A DNA stretch of 64,000 nucleotides from Thysanoteuthis rhombus (lineage: Eukaryota > Mollusca > Cephalopoda > Oegopsida > Thysanoteuthidae): contig OY735212.1 of assembly GCA_963457665.1 (NCBI GenBank), positions 7,833,850 through 7,897,849 of the forward strand. Reading direction: 5' to 3'. Made by a program: the position numbers and the translations under genes. Shown here piece after piece: positions 54,824 to 64,000 of this stretch. Under the pieces are notes generated by a model that made no database searches, was not told where the DNA came from, and saw only the letters and a list, made by a program, of their open reading frames with translations. How positions within the stretch are numbered: the first letter of the stretch is position 1; each line of letters starts with the position of its first letter.

Positions 54824-55304
54824 TCCTAATAATGAGTTTGTAGTCAATAACCTTAGTTTACTTGCTCATGATGCAGAGGGTGAAACAATCTCACTATTGT
54901 ATCCAATTTAAAGTTTTGTGCCGGGTTTAACATTTTTTGATACTCGGTCAGAAGTTCTTAGCCAAGTATATTTTACAACCATCATAATTCCTGCAGGCGA
55001 TTTATATCGCTAATAGGTTTTACTTAACTGTTGCCCATGGAGACTGTTGCCAATTTTTCGAGACAATAACTTTGGTATTTGCTGTAAAACTCTTTGGTTC
55101 TAGTCCAAAAAACTAGCCATTATCAAATTGCCCACTCTTTAATATAGAAAGTGAAATAGTACGATGGAGTGACTGTTGATAGATTTATTGTAACAAAATC
55201 AAAAATTTCACCTCTCATATGACTAACTGATGGCATGAAAAATTTTCATGTTAAATCAGATTTCTAACTTCTACCCAGGCTTGTCTCAAGAGCTTAACAT
55301 TACC
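54824..55304. other. Unassigned DNA
   Basis: No recognised feature. Confidence 0.4.
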
Positions 55305-55600
55305 TTCAGGGCTGGCCATAGAGTTACTGGTGCACTCAGCAAACTGAACTTTGACACCCTCTAAAGTATGGTATCTTATTTATTTATTTCACAGTGAGAA
55401 AAATAAATATGCAGGAATGAAAAGTTTATCATAAAAATCTGACTTGACATCAGGGATTTACATCTGGGTGTTTTTATTCTTTTCGATTTATTTATTTTCA
55501 GGTTCTTCCTTGGAAAGGCCTACTATCTCAAACACATGGAAGGCACCCCTGGCACTAAGCATCCTGGACGACTGACAGAGTTGCCAGAATCAAATACCAG
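55305..55600 (+). mobile_element. Possible hAT-type fragment
   Basis: CAGGGCTGGCCATAGAG at 55308 resembles a hAT-type left terminus, and ACTTTGACACCCTCTAAAG follows. GGCACTAAGCATCCTGGACGAC near 55553 resembles a reversed subterminal block. No right terminus or target duplication was found. Confidence 0.4.
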
Positions 55601-56518
55601 TCTAGATTGGCTTTTAGATACACTGAAATTCTGAAAGAGCCAAATTCATCCAAACTCACAAAATGGTATGTTTCTTTTAGTCCACATGAAGTACCTATCT
55701 ATTTTTCACTTGATATCTATATGACTCAGCCAAGTTGTTGCAGAGATCCATAAAGTATTTCCACTGAAAATATCTTCAAGAAAGCTGATGATAATCACAG
55801 GCATATTGGAGTTCTATGATCATCCCTAAATGTAATGAAGAAGTACTCTCTAGCAAATGAATTGATCCCTCGGGTTGAGACCCTCAATCTTTGCCCAAGA
55901 GTAAACACTTCAATATGTTTCTTAAGATCTCACTGATGGATTTTAAATGTCTATCAAATTCCTCACAACTTTTACTAATGTAACCAGTTGTCTTCCCCAG
56001 ATGAAAAAAAAAAGTTTACTCAATTTTTCGGAGAAAGTGTTGTTTTTTTTTATTCTTTAAATAAATATCTCTCAATTAGAATTATTGACCATCAACTATT
56101 ATTTTCAAATAATCAACTTATGTATCAAGGTATGATCTGGTGAAAATTGTCTTATATCTAAAACTTTACAACAGCAGTATATCTGCTTACCTCTTCTAAG
56201 ATAATAATAAAAAATCAGGATCAAAGACTATTATAAGAGCTGAATGTCTTTTATAGTCATTCAATATTGTGTACATTTAATAAAAAGTATCTGCATGGTC
56301 TTTATTTACGTACATCAACTTATCCTGAAAGAAAAAAATATTATCCCGTGATATCGCAAAGCAATCTGTATGTTATCACCTATACTAAGTCTTAATCTGG
56401 ATGGAATTAGAAATATTCTCTAAGCACTTAAAAAAACTTCTTAATTCAAAATATAACGTTCTTTTTCTCTCTTCCAATAAATACAATCATATATATATAC
56501 ATATATATATCTGGGTGT
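55601..56518. other. AT-rich DNA without recognised feature
   Basis: No gene or named repeat; a TA patch at 56490-56510 abuts RepA. Confidence 0.45.
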
Positions 56519-56994
56519 AATAAGAGGAGCCATCCACCAAAACTGTCACCAAAAATGTCAGCATTGGTTTCTTTCAATTTTGAAGTTGGTCTAGCTACTA
56601 TGTATTCATATATATATCATACATACAGGCTGCATGAATGAAGCAAGAGAGCTGAAAATCTAAACATTTTAACTTCTTATTACATCTAGAAAGAAAAGTG
56701 TTTTTGGATTTTTCAAATTCCCCCCCCACACTTTTTTTTAGAAGGGGGTTCACTTTACCATATAAGTTGATGCTAAATTGATCCCTTAGTTTGTGTCCAC
56801 CTGATTTTTAAAAAAATCCAGATTTTCCTACTGACCACTGCCCAACAGAAGATGATAAACGTAACTTTTCCATTGATCGACTCTTTTTAATTCACAGCTC
56901 TTCTCTAATTTTTTCAATTGATCATCCCCAACATGGCATGCTGCTGAAAGATGTCAGTTGCCTGAAGGTTATCTATTGAGTGAAAAAACAAGAT
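56519..56994 (-). repeat. RepA copy, full length
   Basis: k (TAATAAGAGGAGCCATCCACC), j, i (TAGCTACTATGTATTC), h, g, f (C7 and GAAGGGGG), e (TAAATTGATCCCTTAG), d, c (with a ~25-bp insertion), b (AACATGGCATGCTGCTGAAAG) and a decayed a (TCTATTGAGTGAAAAAACAAG). Confidence 0.85.
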
Positions 56995-57909
56995 CTATCT
57001 TCTGATATCTTTCCTCTTGAGGACACACTTATAATCAGGAAAGAGGAAATAATGGATTTCAAAAAAAACAATTAGAGTCAAATTAAATGAATTTCCAAAT
57101 TAAATACCATACATCAGTGATTTCCCAGGGAGCTGCAGTCAGCCCTTGGGGATAACTGGAAAGTTTTACAAATACTAGTAAGTTGATAATGAGATTAGAC
57201 AAAATTATTGAAATTAAGTAATTTTTTAAAATTTGTTGTCACAGTCATCATACACTGGTTTTTTTTTATCAAACATTGGTAATTGTTGAGAAAATGATGA
57301 TACAACAAAAACTTGAGAGAGAGGCACAGGAGTATAAATGCAGTATTTTGTGACTTGGGGTGCCATGGAAAAATCCTTATATACAAAGTGTGCCAGATGA
57401 GATTTGAAAAGCAGTTGAAGAAATTTACAGACAAGGGATATTCGGAAGAGCCAGAAGAAGCAGCTCTTAATGTCTAGCAACAACAGCTGCTGCCTCAGCA
57501 TTTTGGCCATCCATAGTATAAAAATAACAACTCTCAGTCATACATGACATTCTCTGTCATTTTTGCTGTATTCATTGCTAGGCCGTAAGCTTCTAATCTT
57601 TGACCTACAACTGTCCACCACGGCAACTGGATGTAGTTTGAACTCTGTCCTTGTGACCCCCAGGCTGATTCATGTCGATAAAAGTAGCAATGAAGCTGTC
57701 AAATGTGTATTCACATGACTGCATGTTAAGCATTGTATGTTATATACAATCAATTCGTACCAGTCAATCAGGAAAGACAAGCGATCAGTAACTTACTAAA
57801 GATAAGCAGTTTCACATTTCTAAATACCATTTAAGAATCCAAAACTTTTTCCTCAACCAAGTAATTATAAGCTTTGTATGTCACAGATCTTTTAACTTGT
57901 GCTTTTGGC
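56995..57909. other. Unassigned DNA, one short orphan frame
   Basis: A forward frame ending at about 57476 reads KVCQMRFEKQLKKFTDKGYS then EEPEEAALNV, ~58 codons with no recognisable domain. Reverse frames of 79 and 94 codons overlap it. I cannot tell which, if any, is real. Confidence 0.3.
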
Positions 57910-58285
57910 ATTAAATGTAGGTTTCTCAGGTTTTTAAGTTATTCTAGATGACTGGCTATGTATCTTTCATGCATATAGGCTGTACTAATGGAGGGCCGAA
58001 AATTTCACCAATCACTCCTTATCATGTCCAGAAAAAAAAAATTTTTTTTTAAATTCATTCCCTAAACATTGTAATGTAAGTTTGTGCTAAATTAGTTATT
58101 TGATTTGTGTCCAGCAGCATTCAAGCTTCTTATTTTTTGTTTTTTTGAAATTCAGACTCATTTTTAGTGAACATTGCCAAACGAAAACCCTTTTTTCCAA
58201 TTTTTTTAATTGATCATCACCAACCCTTCATGCTGCCAAAGACATTGTTCACATGACAGTTCCTATATAGTGAATAAGTAGGCCA
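57910..58285 (-). repeat. RepA copy, internally shortened
   Basis: Starts at j (TAGGTTTCTCAGGTTTTTAAG), then i, h (TACTAATGGAGGGCCGAAAATT), g (CTCCTTATCATGTCC), e, c, b (CTTCATGCTGCCAAAGAC) and a (CATATGACAGTTCC-like, then ATAGTGAATAAGTAGGCC). Most of f and part of d are missing. Confidence 0.8.
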
Positions 58286-58599
58286 ATCTTTTTTTATTGA
58301 ATTTGATCTGAACTCTCGGTTTGCTGTATTTGCATATTGAGTACGCGATGATAGAAATATAAGTTTTGACCTCAAAAGTCTCTTTCTCTCTCGAGCCTCT
58401 TCACCATGGCTTCATCTCTTGCAGGCCATAATGGTAAGAAGAAATTGAAACAGATGACTGAATTTATGGGCAATTTACCATTCCATATTTTCATCTTGAG
58501 ATCATAACAGCTAATAGCGTCTATATCTACTCAGTGGTGGTCCTATGGTTGGTGTCACTTGGGGAACTAACTCTTGGGATATTTTTTGAAGACAAAGTA
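58286..58599. other. Unassigned DNA
   Basis: No recognised feature. Confidence 0.4.
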
Positions 58600-58895
58600 A
58601 TTCTGCATGGATCGCCCCCCCCCCCTGAATTTTATCACTTCTCTCATACCATTCTCCGAGAGAATTTAATTTAAATCCATTAGGAACTTTTAGAGATGTA
58701 TGAGGTGGGAGAGCAGTCATGGGCGTATATATATATATATATTGAAAAAAAAACAAGAAAAATATCTCTCAATTGGAAAAGAGCGTTGTTGGATTCGCTC
58801 CAAGATTTAACCGACTTTCTCTAACCCCATTGCCCACCTATCCACAAGATTCAATTTAAATTCAGTGAGCACTTTCGGAGATACTGAGTGAACAG
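58600..58895 (-). repeat. Two reversed RepK cores
   Basis: C12 and TGAATTTTATCACTTCTCTC lead to TTTAATTTAAATCCATTAGG and AACTTTTAGAGATGTA (58665-58700). After a TA microsatellite (58727-58742), CAATTTAAATTCAGTGAGC and ACTTTCGGAGATACTGAG (58850-58888) repeat the core. Both correspond to the reversed TATCTCCGAAAGTTCTC core at 43547. Confidence 0.55.
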
Positions 58896-59262
58896 ACAAA
58901 TGCTTCAACATGAAAAAGAACTATGTGAAAAACTTTCAACCGAACATATTGGTGTCACACCCTTCTGATGGTATTTCCCAGTGTAGGCTGCCCTCTCTGC
59001 CCCCCACCTTGGTCCCCCCCCCACTGTATTTACTGAGAACCCAGACCAATTTTACCTCTAATTCTCAGTAGTCAGTGAACACAAAAATCTTTTGTTATGC
59101 AAATTATATTCTTGTAACGAAATGATAATTGCATTGAATGCTCAAGCAAATACAGACTTGAAATTGTTTCAATATTGGCACAGCCTATCTCTCATGGCTA
59201 ATAAAACTGTACTGTCATGATTGAATAAAATACAACGATGATTATATTCTATAGAGTAAGGT
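58896..59262. other. Unassigned DNA
   Basis: C-rich spots near 58995-59020; nothing else recognised. Confidence 0.4.
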
Positions 59263-59639
59263 ATTAGAAACCATTATCAAAACTGTCTTCGTATGTTTCT
59301 TCAGTTTCCCAGTTGGTCTGGCTGGCTGGTATGTTTGTACATTTTTACCACACAGTCTGGCCACACAAATGGAGCCAGGGGGCTAGAACCTTAAACATTT
59401 ACTCCTCATTATACCAGCAGAAAAAACAAAAAAAAAAACAATTTTTTGAAACTTGAAAAAGAATCCCTCCTCTCTGAATAGGTTTTTAATAGGGGATCAA
59501 TTTATAGAGTGAGTTAATGCTAAATTGATCCCTCAGTTTGCACGCACTAGTTTTCAGAAAATCCAGAAAATTTCTAGTGATCACTATCTAAACGAAAGGC
59601 GATGGAAATGTGATGGTTTCTATTGAGTGACTATCCAGA
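59263..59639 (-). repeat. RepA copy, left arm of a head-to-head pair
   Basis: k (TATTAGAAACCATTATCAAAAC), j, i (TGGTCTGGCTGGCTGGTATG), h, g, f, e and d, then directly TGTGATGGTTTCTATTGAGTG and ACTATCCAGA. The c and b landmarks are deleted. Confidence 0.85.
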
Positions 59640-59640
59640 C

Positions 59641-60066
59641 TCTGGTTAGTTACTCAGTAGAAACCATCACATGACCAACGTCTTTTGGCAGCATGCCATG
59701 TTGGGGGTCATCAACTAAAAAAGGTAAAAGGTGTGATCGATGAATAACTTACCGAAAAAAGTTAGAATTTTCAAAAAACATGCACAAACACAAACAAACT
59801 ATGCACAAACTGAGTGACCGATTCAGCACAAACTTACTGTGTGAATTAAGCAACTCACAAAGAACTTTTTTTTTCTTGGACTGGGAAACAAAAAAAATCC
59901 ATTTTATTTTTAAACATAAGGAGTAAATGCTTGAGTTTTCAGCCCTCTAGAACCATTGGTACTGCCTGTATGCATGATGTATGCATTGCTAGCAAGACCC
60001 ATTTGAAAACTGAAGAGACTTATGTTGATTTTGATAGTTTTGCTTGATGGTTCTCAATTTAGTAAT
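59641..60066 (+). repeat. RepA copy, right arm of a head-to-head pair
   Basis: TCTGGTTAGTTACTCAGTAG and AAACCATCACATGACCAACG (a) start one base after the left arm ends. Then b (GGCAGCATGCCATGTTGGGGG), c, e, g, h (CAGCCCTCTAGAACCATTGG), j and k (GCTTGATGGTTCTCAATTTAG). Confidence 0.85.
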
Positions 60067-60861
60067 ACGAATTATAAACAGGCAAAATATGTGTGAGTAT
60101 TGGGAATATTGTCCGAGTGAAGTGACGATGATGATGATGATGATGATGATAAAAATATAATGAACCTAATAACCATAAGATGATGATGATGATAGAAACG
60201 TCTTAATACGATAAAAAAGAAAAATTCCGTCAAAGGAAAAGAATGGAATAGAGTCAAACAAATTCAATGTTATCTTGATTAAATGTGTGATCAGAATGTT
60301 TTTTCATCTGCATGTTTTTTATGGCTTTTGTGTTCTTTTGTATCAAGTCAAGCATCAACGCTAATATCTGCCTGCTTGAAGAGACAAAGAAGTGCCAATA
60401 TTGGCTCTGGAAAACTAACATTTTCTTTTCTTTTCTTTTTTTATTGAATAATTTATAGTAATGGTCGGGATTTTGCCAAGAAACTGAGAGTGTCACAGAA
60501 TGAAAGAGATCTTTAGAGATGATCAATGAAAAATGAACAAATACATAAAAAGCGAGAAAAGCTTTCATTTTTGATTTGGAGCACACATGGGGCTCTAATC
60601 ACAGAAGATATTTGGTTGGGAAGGAAGTCGGAAAAAAGCCGATTCTCGCTCTTATTTGTGCTTTAGCTGACCATATTTACCGGGGCTAACTTTGGAGAAT
60701 GAAATTATGCGCAATGTAATTTGCAGATTTTTAGAAAAGCTCTAAAAAAGATTCTCCTAGAGAAATATATATATAAAAAAAAATCACAAAAAATTTGTTT
60801 ATTTAGATATATATATACAAATGTATGATATTTCTATATAACAAAAACAAATATATATGCA
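60067..60861. other. AT-rich DNA with (GAT)n microsatellites
   Basis: (GAT)n at 60126-60150 and 60179-60194, TTTTC repeats at 60421-60440. The 110-codon reverse frame 60254-60586 has no recognisable motif. Confidence 0.5.
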
Positions 60862-61322
60862 GGCTTAGTTAGTCACTCAATAGAAACCATCGCACAATTA
60901 ATATATTTTGACAGCATGCTGAGTTGGGGTGATCAAATTAACAAATTGAAAGAAGAGGTGACCAATGGAATAGTTACTTCTCTTGCCTTTTGTTAGATAA
61001 TTATCATTAAAAAAAGTCTGAATTTTCAAGAAACAAACATAAATGCTGCTGGACATAACTGAGGCAATAGTTTGGCATCAACTTACATTGCAAATTGAAT
61101 CCCTCAGTATTTGGGTAGGGGGTGGGGAATCAAAAAAATAAAACCCCAAAACATGTTATTTAGATGTAATAAAGAGTAAATGTTGAAAATTCCAGTCCTC
61201 TAGCTCTATTTGTGTGGCCCATGTGCATGATACATACATAGCCAGACTGCCAGGTAGATCATCTTGAAAACTCAAGAAACCAACAGCTTTGTCGACAGTT
61301 TTGGTTGATGGTTTCTAATACA
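60862..61322 (+). repeat. RepA copy, full length with the clearest ends
   Basis: 5' end TTAGTTAGTCACTCAATAG then AAACCATCGCAC; 3' end TTTTGGTTGATGGTTTCTAATAC. All landmarks a-k are present, including f (TTGGGTAGGGGGTGGGG). A useful seed for building the family consensus. Confidence 0.9.
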
Positions 61323-61339
61323 TACATACATATGTAATG

Positions 61340-61530
61340 TGTGTGTGTGAATTATAAATTGCGCTATATTATGCAGAAACTTATTTGAAATAATCTCCGA
61401 TTGCTAGCTGCCAGTAAGTGCATTCATACGTTGAAGCGGCTACTCGATCAGTGGCAGGTTCAATTTCTGCAGCAGCCTTATTTTCTTTGATTATTTATTG
61501 TTCATTCTGTCAGACCAAATATGTGCTATT
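61340..61530 (+). mobile_element. SINE-B element
   Basis: GAATTATAAATTGCGCTATA, AATAATCTCCGATTG, a box-A-like AGCTGCCAGTAAGTGC, GTGGCAGGTTCAATTTC (box B-like) and TCTGCAGCAGCCTTATTTTC, then TTTATTGTTCATTCTGTCAG. The order agrees with the arms of 28395-29140. Confidence 0.6.
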
Positions 61531-61542
61531 ATTAGATACAGG

Positions 61543-61555
61543 CACACACACACAC

Positions 61556-61621
<66 letters not shown>
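61543..61621. repeat. (CA)n-(TA)n microsatellite
   Basis: A short CA run followed by ~60 bp of TA. Confidence 0.9.
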
Positions 61622-61623
<2 letters not shown>

Positions 61624-61765
61624 TTTCTACTATTGATTCCTATAAATGTCATGTGAACATCTGTGGTGTTCTGGTTTCTAAACCGGTCTTTCCATCTATG
61701 GTTACTTAGTTCAGTGCCCTTTGCAGCTCAACAAATCTATGCTTTATCTGTCCATCCGTCTGTAT

Positions 61766-61778
61766 ATATATCTATCTA

Positions 61779-61816
<38 letters not shown>

Positions 61817-61818
61817 CA
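61766..61818. repeat. TATC/TC/TA microsatellite
   Basis: TATCTATC, then a CT run, then a TA run. Confidence 0.9.
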
Positions 61819-62869
61819 TGTGTGTGTGAAGTAGAGCAATAGAAATGCAATCACAACTTGTTTGAGTCAGTTGCATTATTTCATCATAATCATCATCAAT
61901 TCTTGTTGTCAGGAATAGGTTTGGATGTCGTCTTTAATTACTTCAAAGTCCAATCCTTGAAAGGCAGATTCTTCCACACACAATGAATGGAAATTGCCAA
62001 GTGACGTTCTGGCATGTTTCTCATCGGTAACTGGGGTACCGAACTACCTTGTATGCTCGTATTACAAATTTTTGATACCATCTCTCCAGGATGCAATAAT
62101 CAAATTCACATGAACGGCTTTCCCTAGTCTACCTGGAGTCATTGAAATATACATATATATATATCTATACACATTGTCACACACACACTGTTAAACAAGC
62201 TCACACTTTATCATATATACACACACATATAAATAATCTTTATACAATTATACATAAATGCATGCAGTTACATTTAGATCTATAGATATGTCCTCATCTA
62301 TTTGTGTGCATATGTATGTTTGAAAGTTTATAACTACGTAGGATGCCTATATCAACAAATAAATGTCATTTTGATCTTGTTCTCCATATCTTTCAAAATG
62401 AAGGCAGTCAAGAAAACTCTATTAACAATTTGACAGTGTAACATTCATATGCAGTGAATGGAACCATTTAGAAATGCAGTTCATTGGGAGAGACATTTAT
62501 ATAAATGCAGTTAATACCCAGTAAACTGGGGACTATAAGATTACATGCCAATTTTCCCTATGGGCAGACACAGGCAAGCAGAATGAGGATATTGTAATTT
62601 TCTTCGGGGATTTCTCCAGTCTCATTTCATAACAATTGTAGCATTTTAATTTGTGGTCCACATTTTACCTCTTAACAAGATCTTCACCACATGCTCAAGT
62701 TTTTACTCATTGTGTCAAAAAGTAGAATCCAGATCTGCTGATTACAAAGTGATGCATTGTCAGGGAGTTGGGAGTATTCGGAAATGCCCCCAGGAAGCCC
62801 CCCAGAAGCTTTTTAAATAGTAGTCCATTAACTGAATTTCCAATGACATTATGCAATAACAAGCCAGGC
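61819..62869. other. AT-rich DNA without recognised feature
   Basis: Short CA and TA patches at 62150-62230. No gene or named repeat. Confidence 0.4.
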
Positions 62870-63245
62870 TTCTGCAAGGTCAAACTCTGCTCCTGTTTCT
62901 GTTCCGGCTGAAAATGATTTCTGCAACATTTGTAATGTATATATAATTGATAAAAATTATAAAATGTATTTTCTTCAGTCTGAATGTATTTATCTATTAG
63001 AACAAAATAAGCCCTTGTATATTTCTAGTATCGATTGTTGTAGACACATAAAACTTGTCAGTTCAACTCAGTTGGTAAGAAACACAACTACTAATTAATT
63101 GGTTGTGATTCCAAATCATGGTAGGGGAATGTTAATTATCACCCCCCTAGATTTGGTGAGGATTGTTCTTGTTTTTGTCTCATGGTACAAAAACATAGTA
63201 AACTCCAGGTGTGAACTTGAGTTTGACAAGAGGGATATAAACAAC
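62870..63245 (+). mobile_element. SINE-C element, one tRNA-like unit
   Basis: Leader GCTTCTGCAAGGTCAAACTC and TTCTGTTCCGGCTGAAAATG. The tRNA-like unit is 63055-63130, with box A TCAACTCAGTTGGTAAGA and box B GGTTGTGATTCCAAATCATGG. Body AGGATTGTTCTTGTTTTTG ... CTCCAGGTGTGAACTTGAG. The best-preserved single-unit copy. Confidence 0.7.
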
Positions 63246-63293
63246 ATTTCATGAATGAATGCTTATAATTAATTGAAAATAAAATCTTGAATG

Positions 63294-63369
<76 letters not shown>
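63294..63369. repeat. (TA)n-(TGTA)n-(GT)n microsatellite
   Basis: About 17 TA units, three TGTA units, then about 15 GT units. Confidence 0.95.
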
Positions 63370-63371
<2 letters not shown>

Positions 63372-63409
63372 CCGTTTATTAAGTTTTAATCAAGGATTTG
63401 ATTTTAGTT

Positions 63410-63850
63410 AAATTAAACACAATCTTCCTGATGGTCACCAATGGAGCTGAAACTAGGAACAGGAACCTAACCAAGAAACTGACCCACAAACTGAGAACCA
63501 TTCAAAGTTCAGATGAAAGAATCATGCTCAACCTCAAATGGAGAGATCACAAGACAGCACAACATGTCAGGGGAAAAACAGGAGTCCAAGACATCATAAA
63601 ATCCATTAGAAAACTCAAATGGCAATGGGCTGGTTATGTTGCAAGAATGGCAAAACAACTGATGGACATCATGACTCACAGCATGTTCCCCAGAGATCAC
63701 ATGCTTAACCGAGATTGAATACAAGATGGAGAGACAAACTAGATAATTTCAGAGACTAATGGTTCCACGATGCCCATTATAGGAAGGTCTGGCAAATTCT
63801 TTGGAAGGTCTATATCCAACAATGGGTGTTAAAAGACTGATGATGATGAT
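63410..63850 (+). mobile_element. RTE-like LINE, 3' fragment with longest open frame
   Basis: A single frame, 63398-63718 (106 codons), reads VTNGAETRNRNLTKKLTHKL, RTIQSSDERIMLNLKWRDHK, TAQHVRGKTGVQDIIKSIRK, LKWQWAGYVARMA and FPRDHMLNRD. It stops before the final ~45 residues, which continue in another frame to the TGATGATGATGAT tail at 63838-63850. It is the least decayed copy. It lacks the endonuclease and the catalytic reverse transcriptase motifs. The 71-codon reverse frame is antisense. Confidence 0.9.
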
Positions 63851-64000
63851 TGTGTTTTGGAACCATACTCATCTGTATTTACATGAATTGCATAAATAAT
63901 AAATCAACCTTTGGGATATTTTTCACCAATTATATGGTAACACATATCTATTTCTAGCATATTTTCCTTTTTCATCAAACCTCACTTGGAACGGGTCTAT

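Noticed and set aside
60254-60586. 110-codon reverse frame as a gene
   Set aside because: No domain, no conserved motif, and composition equal to the flanking AT-rich DNA.

Overview
The window looks like non-coding DNA of an animal genome: about two-thirds A+T, no convincing host gene, no rRNA, no functional tRNA, no CRISPR, and no bacterial gene organisation. Almost everything recognisable is repeat DNA. The mix (a truncated RTE-like LINE whose 3' end runs into TGA triplets, several tRNA-derived SINE families, RepA, many TA/CA/GA tracts) suggests an invertebrate, possibly a mollusc and perhaps a cephalopod. That host assignment is an inference from remembered repeat styles, not from a host gene. 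The window is either intergenic or inside very long introns.

The dominant component is a family called RepA here, about 430-480 bp when complete, with about 30 copies or pieces on both strands from 1171 to 61322. It has no coding capacity. Landmarks used below, in 5'-3' order: a = GGTCTGGTTAGTCACTC then AATAGAAACCATCACATGAC; b = GGCAGCATGCCATGTTG; c = GATCAATTAAAAAATTGG and GATCAATGAATAAGTTAC; d = CCTTTTGTTGGGCAATGATC; e = GGGACCAATTTAGCATAA; f = a C-run/G-run block; g = GGAGTAAATGTT; h = CAGCCCTCTAGCTCCATTGG; i = CATACATAGCCAGCCAG; j = CTTGAAAACTGAAGAAACC; k = GGTTGATGGTTTCTAATA. The second part of a and the reverse complement of k share AGAAACCATCA, so the ends are imperfectly inverted.

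The second component is about a dozen 5'-truncated, frameshifted copies of one RTE-like non-LTR retrotransposon, on both strands (1, 3035, 12426, 15980, 17936, 19480, 22560, 30285, 35735, 42010, 46545, 63410). Single remnants of other transposons occur: a mariner-type transposase C-terminus (10.6-10.9 kb), a different LINE C-terminal domain (16.8-17.1 kb), a Penelope-type reverse transcriptase piece (48.0-48.4 kb), a CR1/Jockey-type LINE end (53.3-53.8 kb), and a complete 318-bp hAT-type non-autonomous element with an exact 8-bp target duplication (37401-37718).

Tandem DNA includes a roughly 1.3-kb array of ~115-bp units with a higher-order period near 618 bp (43.7-45.0 kb), a 45-bp minisatellite (19.8 kb), a 31-bp minisatellite (1.67 kb), and a ~900-bp purine tract (39.6-40.5 kb) lying inside and beyond a RepA copy. 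Structures with RNA or hairpin potential are a 112-nt precursor-like hairpin (34077-34188), a head-to-head RepA palindrome (59263-60066), a SINE foldback (28395-29140), and three hammerhead-like motifs near 11.46, 18.62 and 21.42 kb. All family assignments were made by eye; no search or alignment program was run.
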